A stretch of 64,000 nucleotides of DNA from Turnera subulata (taxonomy: Eukaryota > Streptophyta > Magnoliopsida > Malpighiales > Passifloraceae). The stretch's first letter is position 1, and the number at the start of each line of letters is the position of its first letter. The position numbers and the translations under genes were made by a program. The stretch spans positions 47,436-111,435 of the forward strand of contig JAKUCV010005477.1 in NCBI GenBank assembly GCA_028386065.3, read 5' to 3'. The notes under the pieces were generated by a model. It saw only the letters and a list, made by a program, of their open reading frames with translations, was not told where the DNA came from and ran no database searches. Of the stretch, positions 37,772 through 48,347 are shown in pieces.

Positions 37772-37982
37772 TGTTATAAAAATAAGTATTTTTGTGGATG
37801 TCACTATTTACCCACCTACCCCTCTTTTGTTTTTCTTCCTATATAATGTATATCATCAAATACAGAATGAATGAAAAAATTGGACCGAGCTCTGCAAAAG
37901 CTCTTCTTCTCCGTAACATTGTCTTCTCCTTCTCTTCTCTTTACTTTTTATTTCCACAACTTTGAACACACGATTCATAACA
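37772..37982 (+). repeat. 5' LTR of element 2
   Basis: TGTTATAAAA to CGATTCATAACA, 211 bp. It contains a TATA-like CTATATAATG at 37840-37849 and, about 38 bp later, a hairpin (GAGCT at 37887-37891, AGCTC at 37899-37903) followed by CTTCTTCTCC, a plausible start region for the element transcript. Confidence 0.9.
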
Positions 37983-38029
37983 CGTTATCAGCACGATGAG
38001 CATCTACCCAAAGAGCATGAAGATGCATG

Positions 38030-39100
38030 ATGAAAACCCAGTGCAAAAACAAACCAGAAACAAATAAAAAGCCAGAAGCCCAGAAACGAAAAAAATTAAG
38101 AAAGAAGATGATGAACAGTGCACCACCCTCGGCATTGTTCATCCGTAAGTGCTTCCGGCAACTACTCATCTCACCACCCCCACCGTCGGCATCCCCACCT
38201 TGTCGCCGACCTGACGCCGCCGCCCTCATCCGCTTCCGTAGCCGGACGCGCCGTCAGAGGGAGAAGACCCGACGGTTTTTCCGTTGGATTCGCCCTTTCC
38301 CGCGCCTGTCCCTGCCCAGTGACGCCACGCCACGCCGCCAGCAGCCATCGCTGCCGTCCTTCATGCGTCGCCACCCGCCTTCGCAGCTGCTCGTCACGCC
38401 GCTGCAGAAACCGCCGAGAAGGAGCCACCGGAAGACCCGATTGTACGAGCCACCTGCAGCCGCGCCTTCCGCCGTCTGCAGCCAGCGCCACCACCTTTGT
38501 CCTCCCCAAGACGTGATGCCGCTCCCTTTCCCGCGTCGCGCCGCCTCTGCAAATCGCGACCCGGCTGTGAAGATGATGACCCAGTTTTGGCTGGGTCATG
38601 AATTCGGGTCGCGTGTATGGATCGGGTAACCCGCGAGCTGGAGAAGAAGACCCGGATGGGTCGGGCCGACCCGATGGGTCGTGGGCCTGGTCTGCTGTGT
38701 TTGTTGTTTTGGGCTGTGCAATCGGGCCTGAGCTTGCACAGTGCACGGCCCACTCCATTTTTTTTAAAAAAAACTGGGCCGGTACTGTTTATAGCCCAGT
38801 ACGTTTAAAAAAAAAAAGAAAAACGAAAAAAAAGGAGAGAAAAGAAAAGAGGGAAGAAAAAAAAAGAGAAAAAAAGAAAAAAAAGAAAAAAATTATATTG
38901 CTGAAAGATTTATCGAGTAAGCATATTTTATGTTTTTATTTAAATTTCGATTGGGCTATTAAAAAAGGCCTATTGCATTTAATTTCTCGCTTTAAATTTC
39001 ATTTATATTTTGATTGGGCTCATACAAGGCCCATCATATTTATATTTCAGTTATTTATTTTTAATTGGGATAATTAATAAAAGGCCCATTTTTATTCATT
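38030..39100 (+). other. GC-rich leader and GGCCCA block of element 2
   Basis: 38100-38600 is GC-rich and open in several frames on both strands with Arg/Pro/Ala-rich peptides; I call no gene. It ends in GGGCC words and GCCCAGTACG (near 38802), then a purine-rich A/G tract, then TTGGGCT...GGCCCAT-type pairs at about 38953, 39015 and 39065. The order matches element 1 on its minus strand. Confidence 0.5.
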
Positions 39101-39622
39101 TTAGTTATGTCTTTTATTTATTTAATTTTGGAATTATTTTACAAACATTGGAGGTCCTTAAAATTTTCGGAAGAAATTTGTTATGGGCGCTGAAATGCAT
39201 TTGAATGCAAACCGTCTCGAAGACGCAATCAAAGAAAAATGCAGCAAAGACCGGAAGTCTTACTGCCAAAAGGTCCTGCAAATCTTTATATGACCACCAG
39301 ATGTTGGAAATTGAATGACCACCAAAGATGGTTACTCTCACGAAATTTAAATACAAGTGTACGCACCTGAAGCAAATGAGTGCCCCTGAAGGACAAATGT
39401 AATATTGATGAAACCATATTTGATCAAGATAATGACCACGATATTGAAATATTATTCTTGCTTACCCTGAAGGTGCAAGTTGACATATATTGATTAATTT
39501 AATTTGTGTATTTAATTTTATTATTTTTGTTATATTTATTACATTATGTTTATCATTATTGCTGCCTACTTCTTTTCATATGTACATGGATTTGTCGTTT
39601 CTCGAATAATGACCCGGGCATT

Positions 39623-39902
39623 TGTCCTGAAGACAGTGCAACGATATATTCCGAAATTAATAAACGAAAATTATCCATATAAAAGTAAACTAATCCGCTC
39701 CAGAAGAGCTTGGAGTTTTTTTTTTTTAATGTGCTCCTGAAGAGCAATGTTACACCTACCCAACAATGCAACAGCATTCAAGAGGGAAAGGAAAACTGTA
39801 TGTGAATACTGTTGCATACCTATACTGTGAAGAACACAAGTGTAACTATGATCTAGAAGATCATATACTTACATTCTGGAAAAGCATAAACTCCTGAAGA
39901 GT
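39623..39902. repeat. Scattered micro-hairpins in the spacer of element 2
   Basis: Five perfect hairpins with NNGAA loops: 39623-39635 (TGTC/GACA), 39697-39709 (GCTC/GAGC), 39732-39746 (TGCTC/GAGCA), 39847-39865 (TATGATC/GATCATA) and 39890-39902 (ACTC/GAGT). The loops are CTGAA, CAGAA, CTGAA, TAGAA and CTGAA. Confidence 0.8.
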
Positions 39903-40115
39903 ACAAAATATTCTGCTCCATTCCCTGAAGTGAATGAGACAGTTAGTTATGATTGTGCCTGTTGCCCAGGACATGGAAAGAATTATTATGACCATAAAGA
40001 TTATGACAATGGTAAGGCTAAAGGAAAATATGCATATTATTATTGCATAAGGGATTCACTACTTGAGAACATCCACATAGAAGAATTGTTCTCATACATA
40101 AGCAGAATAAATTAT

Positions 40116-41000
40116 TTATCGATTGGGTACAACATTGGCCCTAAAACTCTGGGCCTCGTTATTGATGTTGACCCTAACACTGTCATTCCAGGAGAACCAC
40201 ATACCACCTATGTTGTTTTCTCCAGGTAGCTCAAACCGATTTGCTGGAGGAAAACGGAGTGGTATTACTCCATGATTCTCTGCAGGTTGCCACAGGGTTT
40301 CAGTAATCAGTACCATGTTGGGCTTGTACTGATTCTTCAGATCCCTTAAGGTACACACGAAATCTTGGGACCGCCTAGCCACTCCCCTGCAATTCCATAA
40401 TAAAAGTCGTACCTTGGGCCATGTAGGCGATAACCCAGAAACCCTCGGGATACTCCGAGCCATCATGGAAACTTGATAATAGCTGCTTTGATTCAGAATT
40501 TGACAAAATGGCTCTAGTTGAAATTCCTGCATTCTATCAGATATGAAAAAGAATATAGAGTTAGCCGAGCCATAAAAGGAAGCCCTTAGATTGCTTTGGT
40601 CCTCTAGGAAGAAAGTCTCTTCCATAGGAGTCACAAAGAACCTATGTAAAGCTCATCAACAAAAACTAAATGAGGAATTCTTGCGAGTTCACTCGTCAAT
40701 TCCTCCTGTTGCTCATTCACCATGCTATAGGCTAGTCTATTCCTCCTTCCTAGAGAGGCACCCTCAACAAAGAAAACAGTAACGGGGGAAGGCATGTTTT
40801 TATCTTGTTGATGATTTTCTGTATGTTTCCATCACATATCTCCCCCCTTCTTATATAGCTTGAGCTTAGATAGCTAGGTGTCAGTTTTTCAAAATATGGA
40901 CCCTCTTTCTGTCTCCGAAAAGATCCAAAAGATTTTTCGGTGATTAGAAATGTGCATTTGTTTTTGAGAAAATTTGTCACCACACTGCCCAATAATTCTG
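40116..41000 (-). pseudogene. LINE-type endonuclease fragment carried antisense inside element 2
   Basis: Open at 40116-40634 on the minus strand (172 codons), with LLLWNCRG and NMVLITETLW as in the copy at 413-850, and here the frame continues through GGMWFSWND. Upstream sequence (40635-41000) also matches 1-412. There is no reverse transcriptase. It sits in the same position and orientation relative to the host element as the copy in element 1. Confidence 0.7.
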
Positions 41001-41053
41001 ATTTTTTTTTCGACATGAGTGGCAGAAATAAGCCTAAAATTGGCACATATATA

Positions 41054-41418
41054 GCTAGCCTGAAGCTAGCAGTTGAGTAATTGAAACTTAACATATCCAG
41101 CCAGAAGCTGAAATGCTCTAGCCTGAAGCTAGCAATTTTAAGTGTTTAAATACATAAGTTTATACAGCCTGAAGCTGAGACCAACTAGAAGTTGGCTGAT
41201 AGATATGTAATTTATAGCTAGTATGCACCAGCCAGAAGCTGGTAAGTAATTTTTCTAAGTTATCCAGCCTGAAGCTGGCACATAAATAGCAGCCTGAAGC
41301 TGGCACCAACTTGAAGTTGGTACATGGACTTATTGTTTGGCATGACCGGTTGGGCCATCCCGGGTCAATAATGATGCACGAAATTTATTGGATCATTTAT
41401 TGAAAAACCAGAAGTTTT
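41054..41418. repeat. Array of ten micro-hairpins with NNGAA loops
   Basis: Perfect stems with five-base loops at 41054-41070, 41098-41110, 41118-41132, 41165-41177, 41181-41195, 41227-41243, 41264-41278, 41290-41302, 41305-41321 and 41404-41418. Arms are, in order, GCTAGC, CAGC, CTAGC, CAGC, CCAAC, ACCAGC, CCAGC, CAGC, ACCAAC and AAAAC, each followed by its exact complement. Loops are CTGAA (five times), CAGAA (three), TAGAA and TTGAA. The last abuts the insertion site of element B. Confidence 0.92.
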
Positions 41419-41422
41419 ACAA

Positions 41423-44400
41423 TGTGAAGGCCCATATCCCAATAAAATAAAATATAAATAATTAAATGAAAGAGATTTACCCAAATACCCTTGAAACCCG
41501 GGATACGAATACCGGTGCTTCAGCACACAAACATTAACCATAGAAATTTATTAACACTGAGATGTCATAAAATGAAAGAAATAAATCGGCTTAACAAGTC
41601 GTAAGCCACCACGGCATCACGCCGAAATAACATCACAAAATTAAATTCCGGCAAAACGCCGATAAAGAAGTAAAAACATTTATGACATCTCAAATTAATT
41701 CTCATGCAGCGGAAGATGAAAATAATAATAAAAATCAAGGTAGAAAATAACATGCATATGGGCCCTATGGATCCAACCGAGAGATGATGCACAACTACCT
41801 GCTGAAGTATCTGCGTCTGAACTCTGAGTCGAGGATAAGGTGAGAATAGCACGCTAACTAAGGTCTGAAAAACAACGGTGGCAATTATGTGAGTCGCCTA
41901 CTTAGTGAACATTAAAAGTCTATGTATACATGAAAGTGAAGTCATGCTCCTGGGGTGAGTAGTTCACGAGCACAAGTACAGCATACAAGCAATTTCAGAA
42001 TCACACACCAACACATAATCATCTTATTGTGTTATTGTCTTTATTATTTAGATTCAATGCATTTTATTATTATTATTATTATGGGCCCTCTACTGTGAGT
42101 CAAGTCTCGGTAGCGCATCTGATCAGATCCGGATGTGAAACCCAAGTGTCGAACCTCAGAAGGGGTAGATTCTGAGGTCTAAAACCACCGATAAATCTCG
42201 AGTGGCCGCTAGCTACCTGAGGGTGCACTCAAACACACCTAACTGGTGCAAGTCTTCCAGGGGTGCACCTACATCCCCTGGGATACCATGCTAAACAGCA
42301 TAAAGTGACCCGAGGGTACCCAACCCTCCCTCGGGGCTACCAGCCGACTCCACAGTAGAATTTAATATTTTATTCTTAATTATACCTTTTCATTTCTGTT
42401 TGAAATACATTATGTTTTTCCAGGGATGTGCGAATTCTATGTGTTTTGTTTCATCCGGGCCTTCGGCCCATAATCACACACTACCACCAAAACATAATAC
42501 ATATTATTTTCCATAACGATTCCTCATATAGAAATTAGGCATGTGAGAACAATCAGGTATACAATTCCAAATCCGCATGTAGCAAACAAGGCAAGTAAAC
42601 CAACAAACCACACCAACATGCATTCACAAAACATATATATAAAGACTTGTAATGTCACCTCAAAAATGCAGATTATGACTTCTCCCCGACCTGAGTCTAC
42701 AGCTCCCGAGGTATCTCCCGTGCCTGAATACCGATACATAATATAATCACTAAACTAATTTTTTAGAAGTAAAAAAACGTGTATGCATGCTAAAGGTATG
42801 CTCCAATCGAGTAACTCCCGACCCTAACTATCCGATTATAAGATTTCCGGTCTAAGCCCAAAAGAAATATTTTCTCATCAATAACTCCAAAGAAAAGGAA
42901 TCTAAGGTTCACCGGTCTAAGTCCATAAACAATTCTCGGGCCTAAAGCCCACTAAATCCTTAATCACGAATTCCGGGCCGAGGGCGCACTTCCCTAAATT
43001 CATATCTACCGATTATGAAATTGGGCTTCGAGCCCGTTCCTTTAAGTCCGTAAATTTAATTATCCGTGATTAGGCCTTAAGTCCATATCTTTAAGTCCAT
43101 GAAACGTTCTAAACTTCGAAATGAGATTATCGGGCTTGGGCTCGGTTTTTCCTAAAAACCGTGCTAAGGTTGGTCCCGAGCCCAAGAATTGATCGGCCTA
43201 AGATTCTATTCGTGTCGGTAAATCCTCCCGGCCATACACTCTAACTCTCCGCTCTCGGTAAACCACAATTCACTTGATATATATATATATATATAAATAT
43301 GTATTCCGATAAATAATTCAAAATTCATGTACAAGGCATAACCGAGACAAAACATAGGTAATTACCGTCTAACAGTCGTAGAACGAGAAATATATCCGTT
43401 GGACAAAATCCGAGCCTTCGCCGGAAAATTCCCGAGCCCTCGCCGGATTCCGGTCAACTCGCCGGAAAACTTCCACAACGTCGCCGGAAGCAACCACCAA
43501 GCACTGCCACTATCCATACAATCACTCGATTCAATCAAAACCACCACTAGCAACAATACGTATCTAGGAAATTGGCATAGAATCCTTACCGGAATAGAAC
43601 AAATGAGTCGTCACTGCCCACCGTCCACAGTTCCAAGACGAATCCAGACGACGTGACGAATCGCGCGTCTGCAAGCTCTGCCACTGGAGATTAGAACCAC
43701 CAGCAACCCCAAGCTTATCACTGCCGCCGCAACAACTACCCGTCGGACCACTACTACACGCCCGCCAAGCCAAACTATCGCACACCACCGCCGCCGAGCA
43801 CAACACACCGAACCACCCATGTACCGAAATCAATTCAGCACGAAAACCCACAAATCGGAAAGGGCAAAACGGAGAAGAATCAAGGGAGGAAGGGACTGGT
43901 AGCTTACCTCATTGAGGTTGCAGCCGCACGCGAGACAGGGCCAAGCTTCGCTCTTGGGTCCTCTTGATTGACACTGGCCGAGCCGACCTCGGGCCTCGCC
44001 GTACAACCCGCGACGGTGGTGGCTCACGGGAACAAACGAAGAAGAGGTAGATGATGGCGGCGGTGGCTTTGTGTCCCGACGACGATGACACAGAGAGTGG
44101 TGGCGACGATGGCGAGAGAGGAAGAGAAATGGTGTTGGTGTCGGCGAAAGAGAGAAAGGCAGGAGAGGTGGTTTTGGTGCCAAAACGAAAGGGAAGAAGA
44201 GAAGAGCTATCCATGGAAAGGAGGGGGCAGGCGTGGGGTTAATGGCGTGATTGAGGGGGAGGTAGTGGGAGACAATGCCGTTGAGGATGGCGGCGGCAGA
44301 GTGGAGAAGAAACGGGAAGAAAGAAAAAGGAAAAAAAAGAAGGAGAAAAGAAAGAAAGAAAAAGAAGGGAAAGGGGAACGCGCCTGGCTGGGCTTGACCT

Positions 44401-44672
44401 AGCCAGTCAGACGACGTGTCGTCTGGTTTGGCTTGGTCAACCCGTCAGGTTGACTTTTTTTTTTTCAGAAACTAAAACGACGCAGTTTAACCTAAAACTA
44501 CGATAAACCTTGTGTTTCACCCCGAAACGCGTTTTAGGTCCGACAAAGCTCAAAAGCGACATATTACCACTTATAATTAATAAATCCAATGGAAAATAAA
44601 TTAATTTTATTTCTATTACCGGAATCTGAATTTTTTTTTTATAAATCAAAAACGAAAAACCGGGGCGTTACA
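41423..44672 (-). mobile_element. Element B: 3.25 kb TG..CA unit nested in element 2
   Basis: Perfect 5 bp duplication TACAA on both sides (41418-41422 and 44673-44677). On the minus strand it starts TGTAACGCCCCGG and ends GGGCCTTCACA. No gag or pol is present. Layout resembles A and C in part: a TGTAAC...CCC start, a GC-rich exon-like block ending in a donor-like GAG/GTAAGC (minus strand, near 43908), and a GTGAAC...ACTCACCCC region near 41950. The purine tract at 44280-44380 is on the opposite strand from that in A and C. I read it as a solo LTR or non-coding LTR-derived element of a related but distinct family. Confidence 0.7.
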
Positions 44673-47095
44673 TACAATCAATGAATTTCCATGTGTTTGT
44701 TTGCTTCGAAATTAATTGTACGGCCTTCGTAAGATGAGATTGGCCTAGAATCACCAGCAAGTTTGGGAATAATACATGGACATGAACGCGGACTAATAAA
44801 TCGGCCGTGTTGACCATCTAGGTAATTTTCACGATGCATCGACTAGATGGTCCATTGTGTGACGCAAGTTGGCATTGTGCGCACTTATTTAATAATTTGG
44901 CCACTTGCGGGTACATATCCCTACTTATGTTATTAGACTATATGTCTAGATAATGCTGGTATATTTCTTCAATGGGTAACGTATATCATTGGAAATAAAC
45001 CCGAACAGATCTGGGGGAACATTGACAATTGATTGCAGGACCATTGATGAAATATAACTATTTGAGAAAATGGTATTTTACACGCAGCAGCACTTGTGTG
45101 CATCAAGCCAACAAGTTATCATAAGTTCTCCCCATTTAATTGGTTATTGGTCACAAAATATCTCCCAGCTTCGGACCGTCGATTATGTACCAAATGCTCC
45201 ACCACATCATAGTAAAGTTGGTCCTTAAAGAAGATTGGGAATAGATGTTGGGTATGAATCTCCATCAATTACAACGTTATTGAAACTGTTGACTAAAGTA
45301 TTGGAGATTCATTTATAGCAAGATTTGCTTATTGTTAATTCGATATGTGTGTATACCCAACATCAGGGGGAGAAAATGAGCAGCTGGATCAAGATATTAT
45401 TGAAATATATTATCAATATATAGTTGTTGATCCTCAGACAAATTAGTGTGAACCTGAAGTTCAAAAGATGATTCATTTGCAGAAAAATTGATATGAAATT
45501 GCCAGATACATAAAGTGACCGAATCTTATATACCAGCTGCAAATGCTCCTGTTCAAATTAATGTTCCAGAAGAACAAGTATAGTGTGCAAATGAATCTAA
45601 AGTACGCAAGAAGCGTAGAAAATACTCGGTTCCAAAAGAAAACAAAATTCTCGATAGAGAGAAAGGAGCAAAAGAGATAAGATGGCCCCAGTTAGAAAAG
45701 ATGGCCTCCAGTAGAGGTTCATATTAAATGTCCTCCAGAAGAGGTTTTTCTGACACAATTGATAAAGTTTCAGAAGTAACTCAGGTACCTGAAATAAATA
45801 AGTATGACGAGATCTCAATTACAGTGTCAGGAATAAGATGGAACCGATGTAAAGTAACCGTCGACGGAATACTTGTTTTATTTATAGTATAGCGCTAAAT
45901 AAAAATGAGGATCATGAACCTACATTGGTGAATGTAGGCGCAGAATGATTGGCCAAAATAGAGAATACATAATTAAGGCTGTGTTAGACTCGCTTGTGAA
46001 GCGAGATATTTTTCGGACCTGTAGTCCGTACACCAGATAGGTGTAAAATCGGTCATAAAATGGGTATTTGTGCGAAAAGAAAAATAAATGGTAAGATATA
46101 AAGCACGATTTACAGCACAAGGTTTTACCCAAACGACCTGGGATTAATTGTGAGGAGATATACTCCCCTGTGGTGGATGCAATTATTATTGATAAGTCTG
46201 GCATTATATGAAAAGAATTAGAAATGCATCAAATAGATGCTATTACAGCCTATATTTTTACGGATCCATAAGTCATGACATATGCATGAGAATCACTGAA
46301 GGATTCAAGTTGCTTGAAGCAACTAATTCCCGGGAATATACGAATATATTAAGTTAAAATTGTTCTTTATATGGTTTAAACAAAATTTTGAGTATGTGAA
46401 GTATAATTATTCTTACATATATGATCTATATAGTTGCACTTATTGTTGCTTATATTTATGATTGTGTTTTAAATATTATTGGAACTCCTGAAGAAGCTTC
46501 CAAATGCTATGCTGTTAGATTGGTCCTGAAGTACCCTATCTAAGTGAAAATCTATATTGCAAGTAACATGAAGCCTGAAGCTTTTGACTTAAGCCTATTG
46601 GCAAGATATAACTTTGCTCTTATCTTCGTGGTATAACAGATGAGGTCTTATGTTAACCCTGTAAATCCGAAGAGAATATAGTTGGTCTTTGCAGATGCAA
46701 GTTCTTTATTTGATCCACAAAAGCACAGACGGACATCTGCTACGACTTTACACATAATATTGCTATATCATCGGGACTACAAAAGCCAGATAGCAAGAAA
46801 GATACTCCAACAACAAATTATGAAGATAATGCTGCCAACATTGTCCAATTAAAGTAGTGATGTATCAAAAGTGATAGGACAAAGCACACGTCACCAGAAG
46901 TTGATAAGGATGATTGGCATGCAACGACATCAAGAAATCAAGAGAGGCCAAAATGAGGGGGAGTAGAATACGCGCTGCACTCTTTTTTCCCTTCACCAAG
47001 TTTTTATCCCACTGGGTTTTTCTTGGTAAGGTTTTTAATGAGGCAGTACTCCCTAAGCATATTCTACCTAATACATAATGACATCCAAGGGGGAG
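44673..47095 (+). pseudogene. Decayed pol of element 2
   Basis: Copia pol words are readable in pieces: an integrase C-terminal region near 45535-45660 (NAPVQINVPEEQ, then Lys/Arg-rich), RT fragments near 46090-46380, and an RNase H end near 46690-46860 (ADASSLFDPQK). Stops and shifts are frequent; no frame exceeds about 95 codons. Micro-hairpins continue here (45449, 45562, 45732, 45989, 46014, 46029, 46308, 46571), and a long nested palindrome lies at 44812-44852. Confidence 0.7.
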
Positions 47096-47306
47096 TGCTA
47101 TAAAAATGTGTATTTTTGTGGATGTCACTATTTACCCACCACTCCTCATTTGTTTTTCTTCCTATATAATGTATATCATCAAATACAGAATGAATGAAAA
47201 AAATTGAACCGAGCTCTGCAAAAGCTCTTCTTCTCCGTAACATCGTCTTCTCCTTCTCCTCTCTTTACCTTTCATTTTCACAACTTTAAACACACGATTC
47301 ATAACA
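47096..47306 (+). repeat. 3' LTR of element 2
   Basis: TGCTATAAAA to CGATTCATAACA, 211 bp, same length as the 5' copy with scattered substitutions. One change turns the leading TGTTAT into TGCTAT. The GAGCT/AGCTC hairpin is kept (about 47211-47227). Confidence 0.9.
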
Positions 47307-47311
47307 TTGAT

Positions 47312-48347
47312 GTCTTTTTTTAATTCTTATAAAATAAAATTCAACATGATAATAAAGTTGGTACAGTATAATTATTTGGTCATAATAAAAAAATAATTAA
47401 GGAATTCAATTGCTAAGGAAGTGGATTATATTTATTCTCTAACAAGTCATGTCTTGAGCCAGATTAATAAATTTGTATAAAATCTATTAGTAAATTTTTT
47501 ATTTAAAAATATTTTTGATATTTTATAAGATAAAATAAAATAAAAATTTCTATTTATTACTAATTAATATAGCTACTCTGATTATTCTTAAACCTAATTC
47601 TTCTTTTGATGATTAATTCAATATTTCAATAGAAGATTAGTTCTATTATAGAGAATAACATTGTATTTTTCTTTTCTAAACGATTTTAATTCTTTGTATT
47701 TGATGGTGGTGTAAATTAATAATAGATATTATAATTTCCTAAATAATAAAGCATAGTAGACGTTGTGTGCTTGGTTCTTTTTTATTTTTTTGTTATAATG
47801 TTTGGTCCTTTATATGAGAGAGTTAATTCAGGATAATAAATTATCGGGCTAGAAGATAACACCATTACTATATATATTTTTTTCACAAGGGAAAAAGGGA
47901 ATTGTAAGGATGTAAGAAACCAATTTGAAGATAATAAATTGCGATTAAAGAATTTTTTGGGTTCATAAATTGCGATGATTTTTTAACGAGCAGTATATTT
48001 ATCTTGTCTCTTTGAGTGTTTAATCTATCATGAGGGGTTATTTATTACTACAAGTAGTGCAGTAACTATTATTTAAGACCATAAATTATGAGGAGTAAAA
48101 AAAAGTTCACTCCCAAGAAGGGATCACTTTCAAAAATGTATAGATCCCTCCATTGCCATTACATTACTAGTAGTATAATAGTATTTTCTCTTCTTCTTCT
48201 TCTTCCTCCCCTGAAGCCTAACAAACAAACAACAGAAAGAAGAAGAAGAAAAACAAAATAAAAGAAGCAGCAAAACCCCTAATAAACCCTAATCCGTTGA
48301 ACCAAACAAAATCAAAATCTCTTCTTTCTTTTTTGTTTTTTCCACAA
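47312..48347. other. Upstream region of the TPR/J-domain gene
   Basis: AT-rich sequence without repeats I recognise. 48180-48215 is a TCTTCTTCTT tract of the kind common just before plant transcription starts; 48216-48347 is probably the 5' leader. Confidence 0.45.

Larger units (their letters stand above)
37772..47306 (+). mobile_element. Element 2: short-LTR Copia-like retrotransposon, decayed, with nested insertion
   Basis: Two 211 bp LTRs (37772-37982 and 47096-47306) are flanked by perfect TTGAT duplications (37767-37771 and 47307-47311). CGTTATCAGCACGA follows the 5' LTR, and a polypurine run CCAAGGGGGAG precedes the 3' LTR. The interior holds a GC-rich leader (38030-38810), GGCCCA repeats, a spacer with micro-hairpins, an antisense LINE endonuclease fragment, the ten-hairpin array, element B, and decayed pol. 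Removing B leaves about 6.3 kb. No long frame survives. Confidence 0.9.

Noticed and set aside
38027..38758. Open frames of 119-200 codons on both strands
   Set aside because: GC-rich leader of element 2, matching that of element 1; composition explains the open frames.
39930..40229. 99-codon frame with several cysteines in element 2, possible gag
   Set aside because: Its second half is the antisense of the LINE endonuclease fragment, and the cysteines do not follow the CCHC spacing.
41054..41418. CRISPR-like array
   Set aside because: Spacing is irregular, the repeats are only the loop words, the arms vary, and this is a plant genome.
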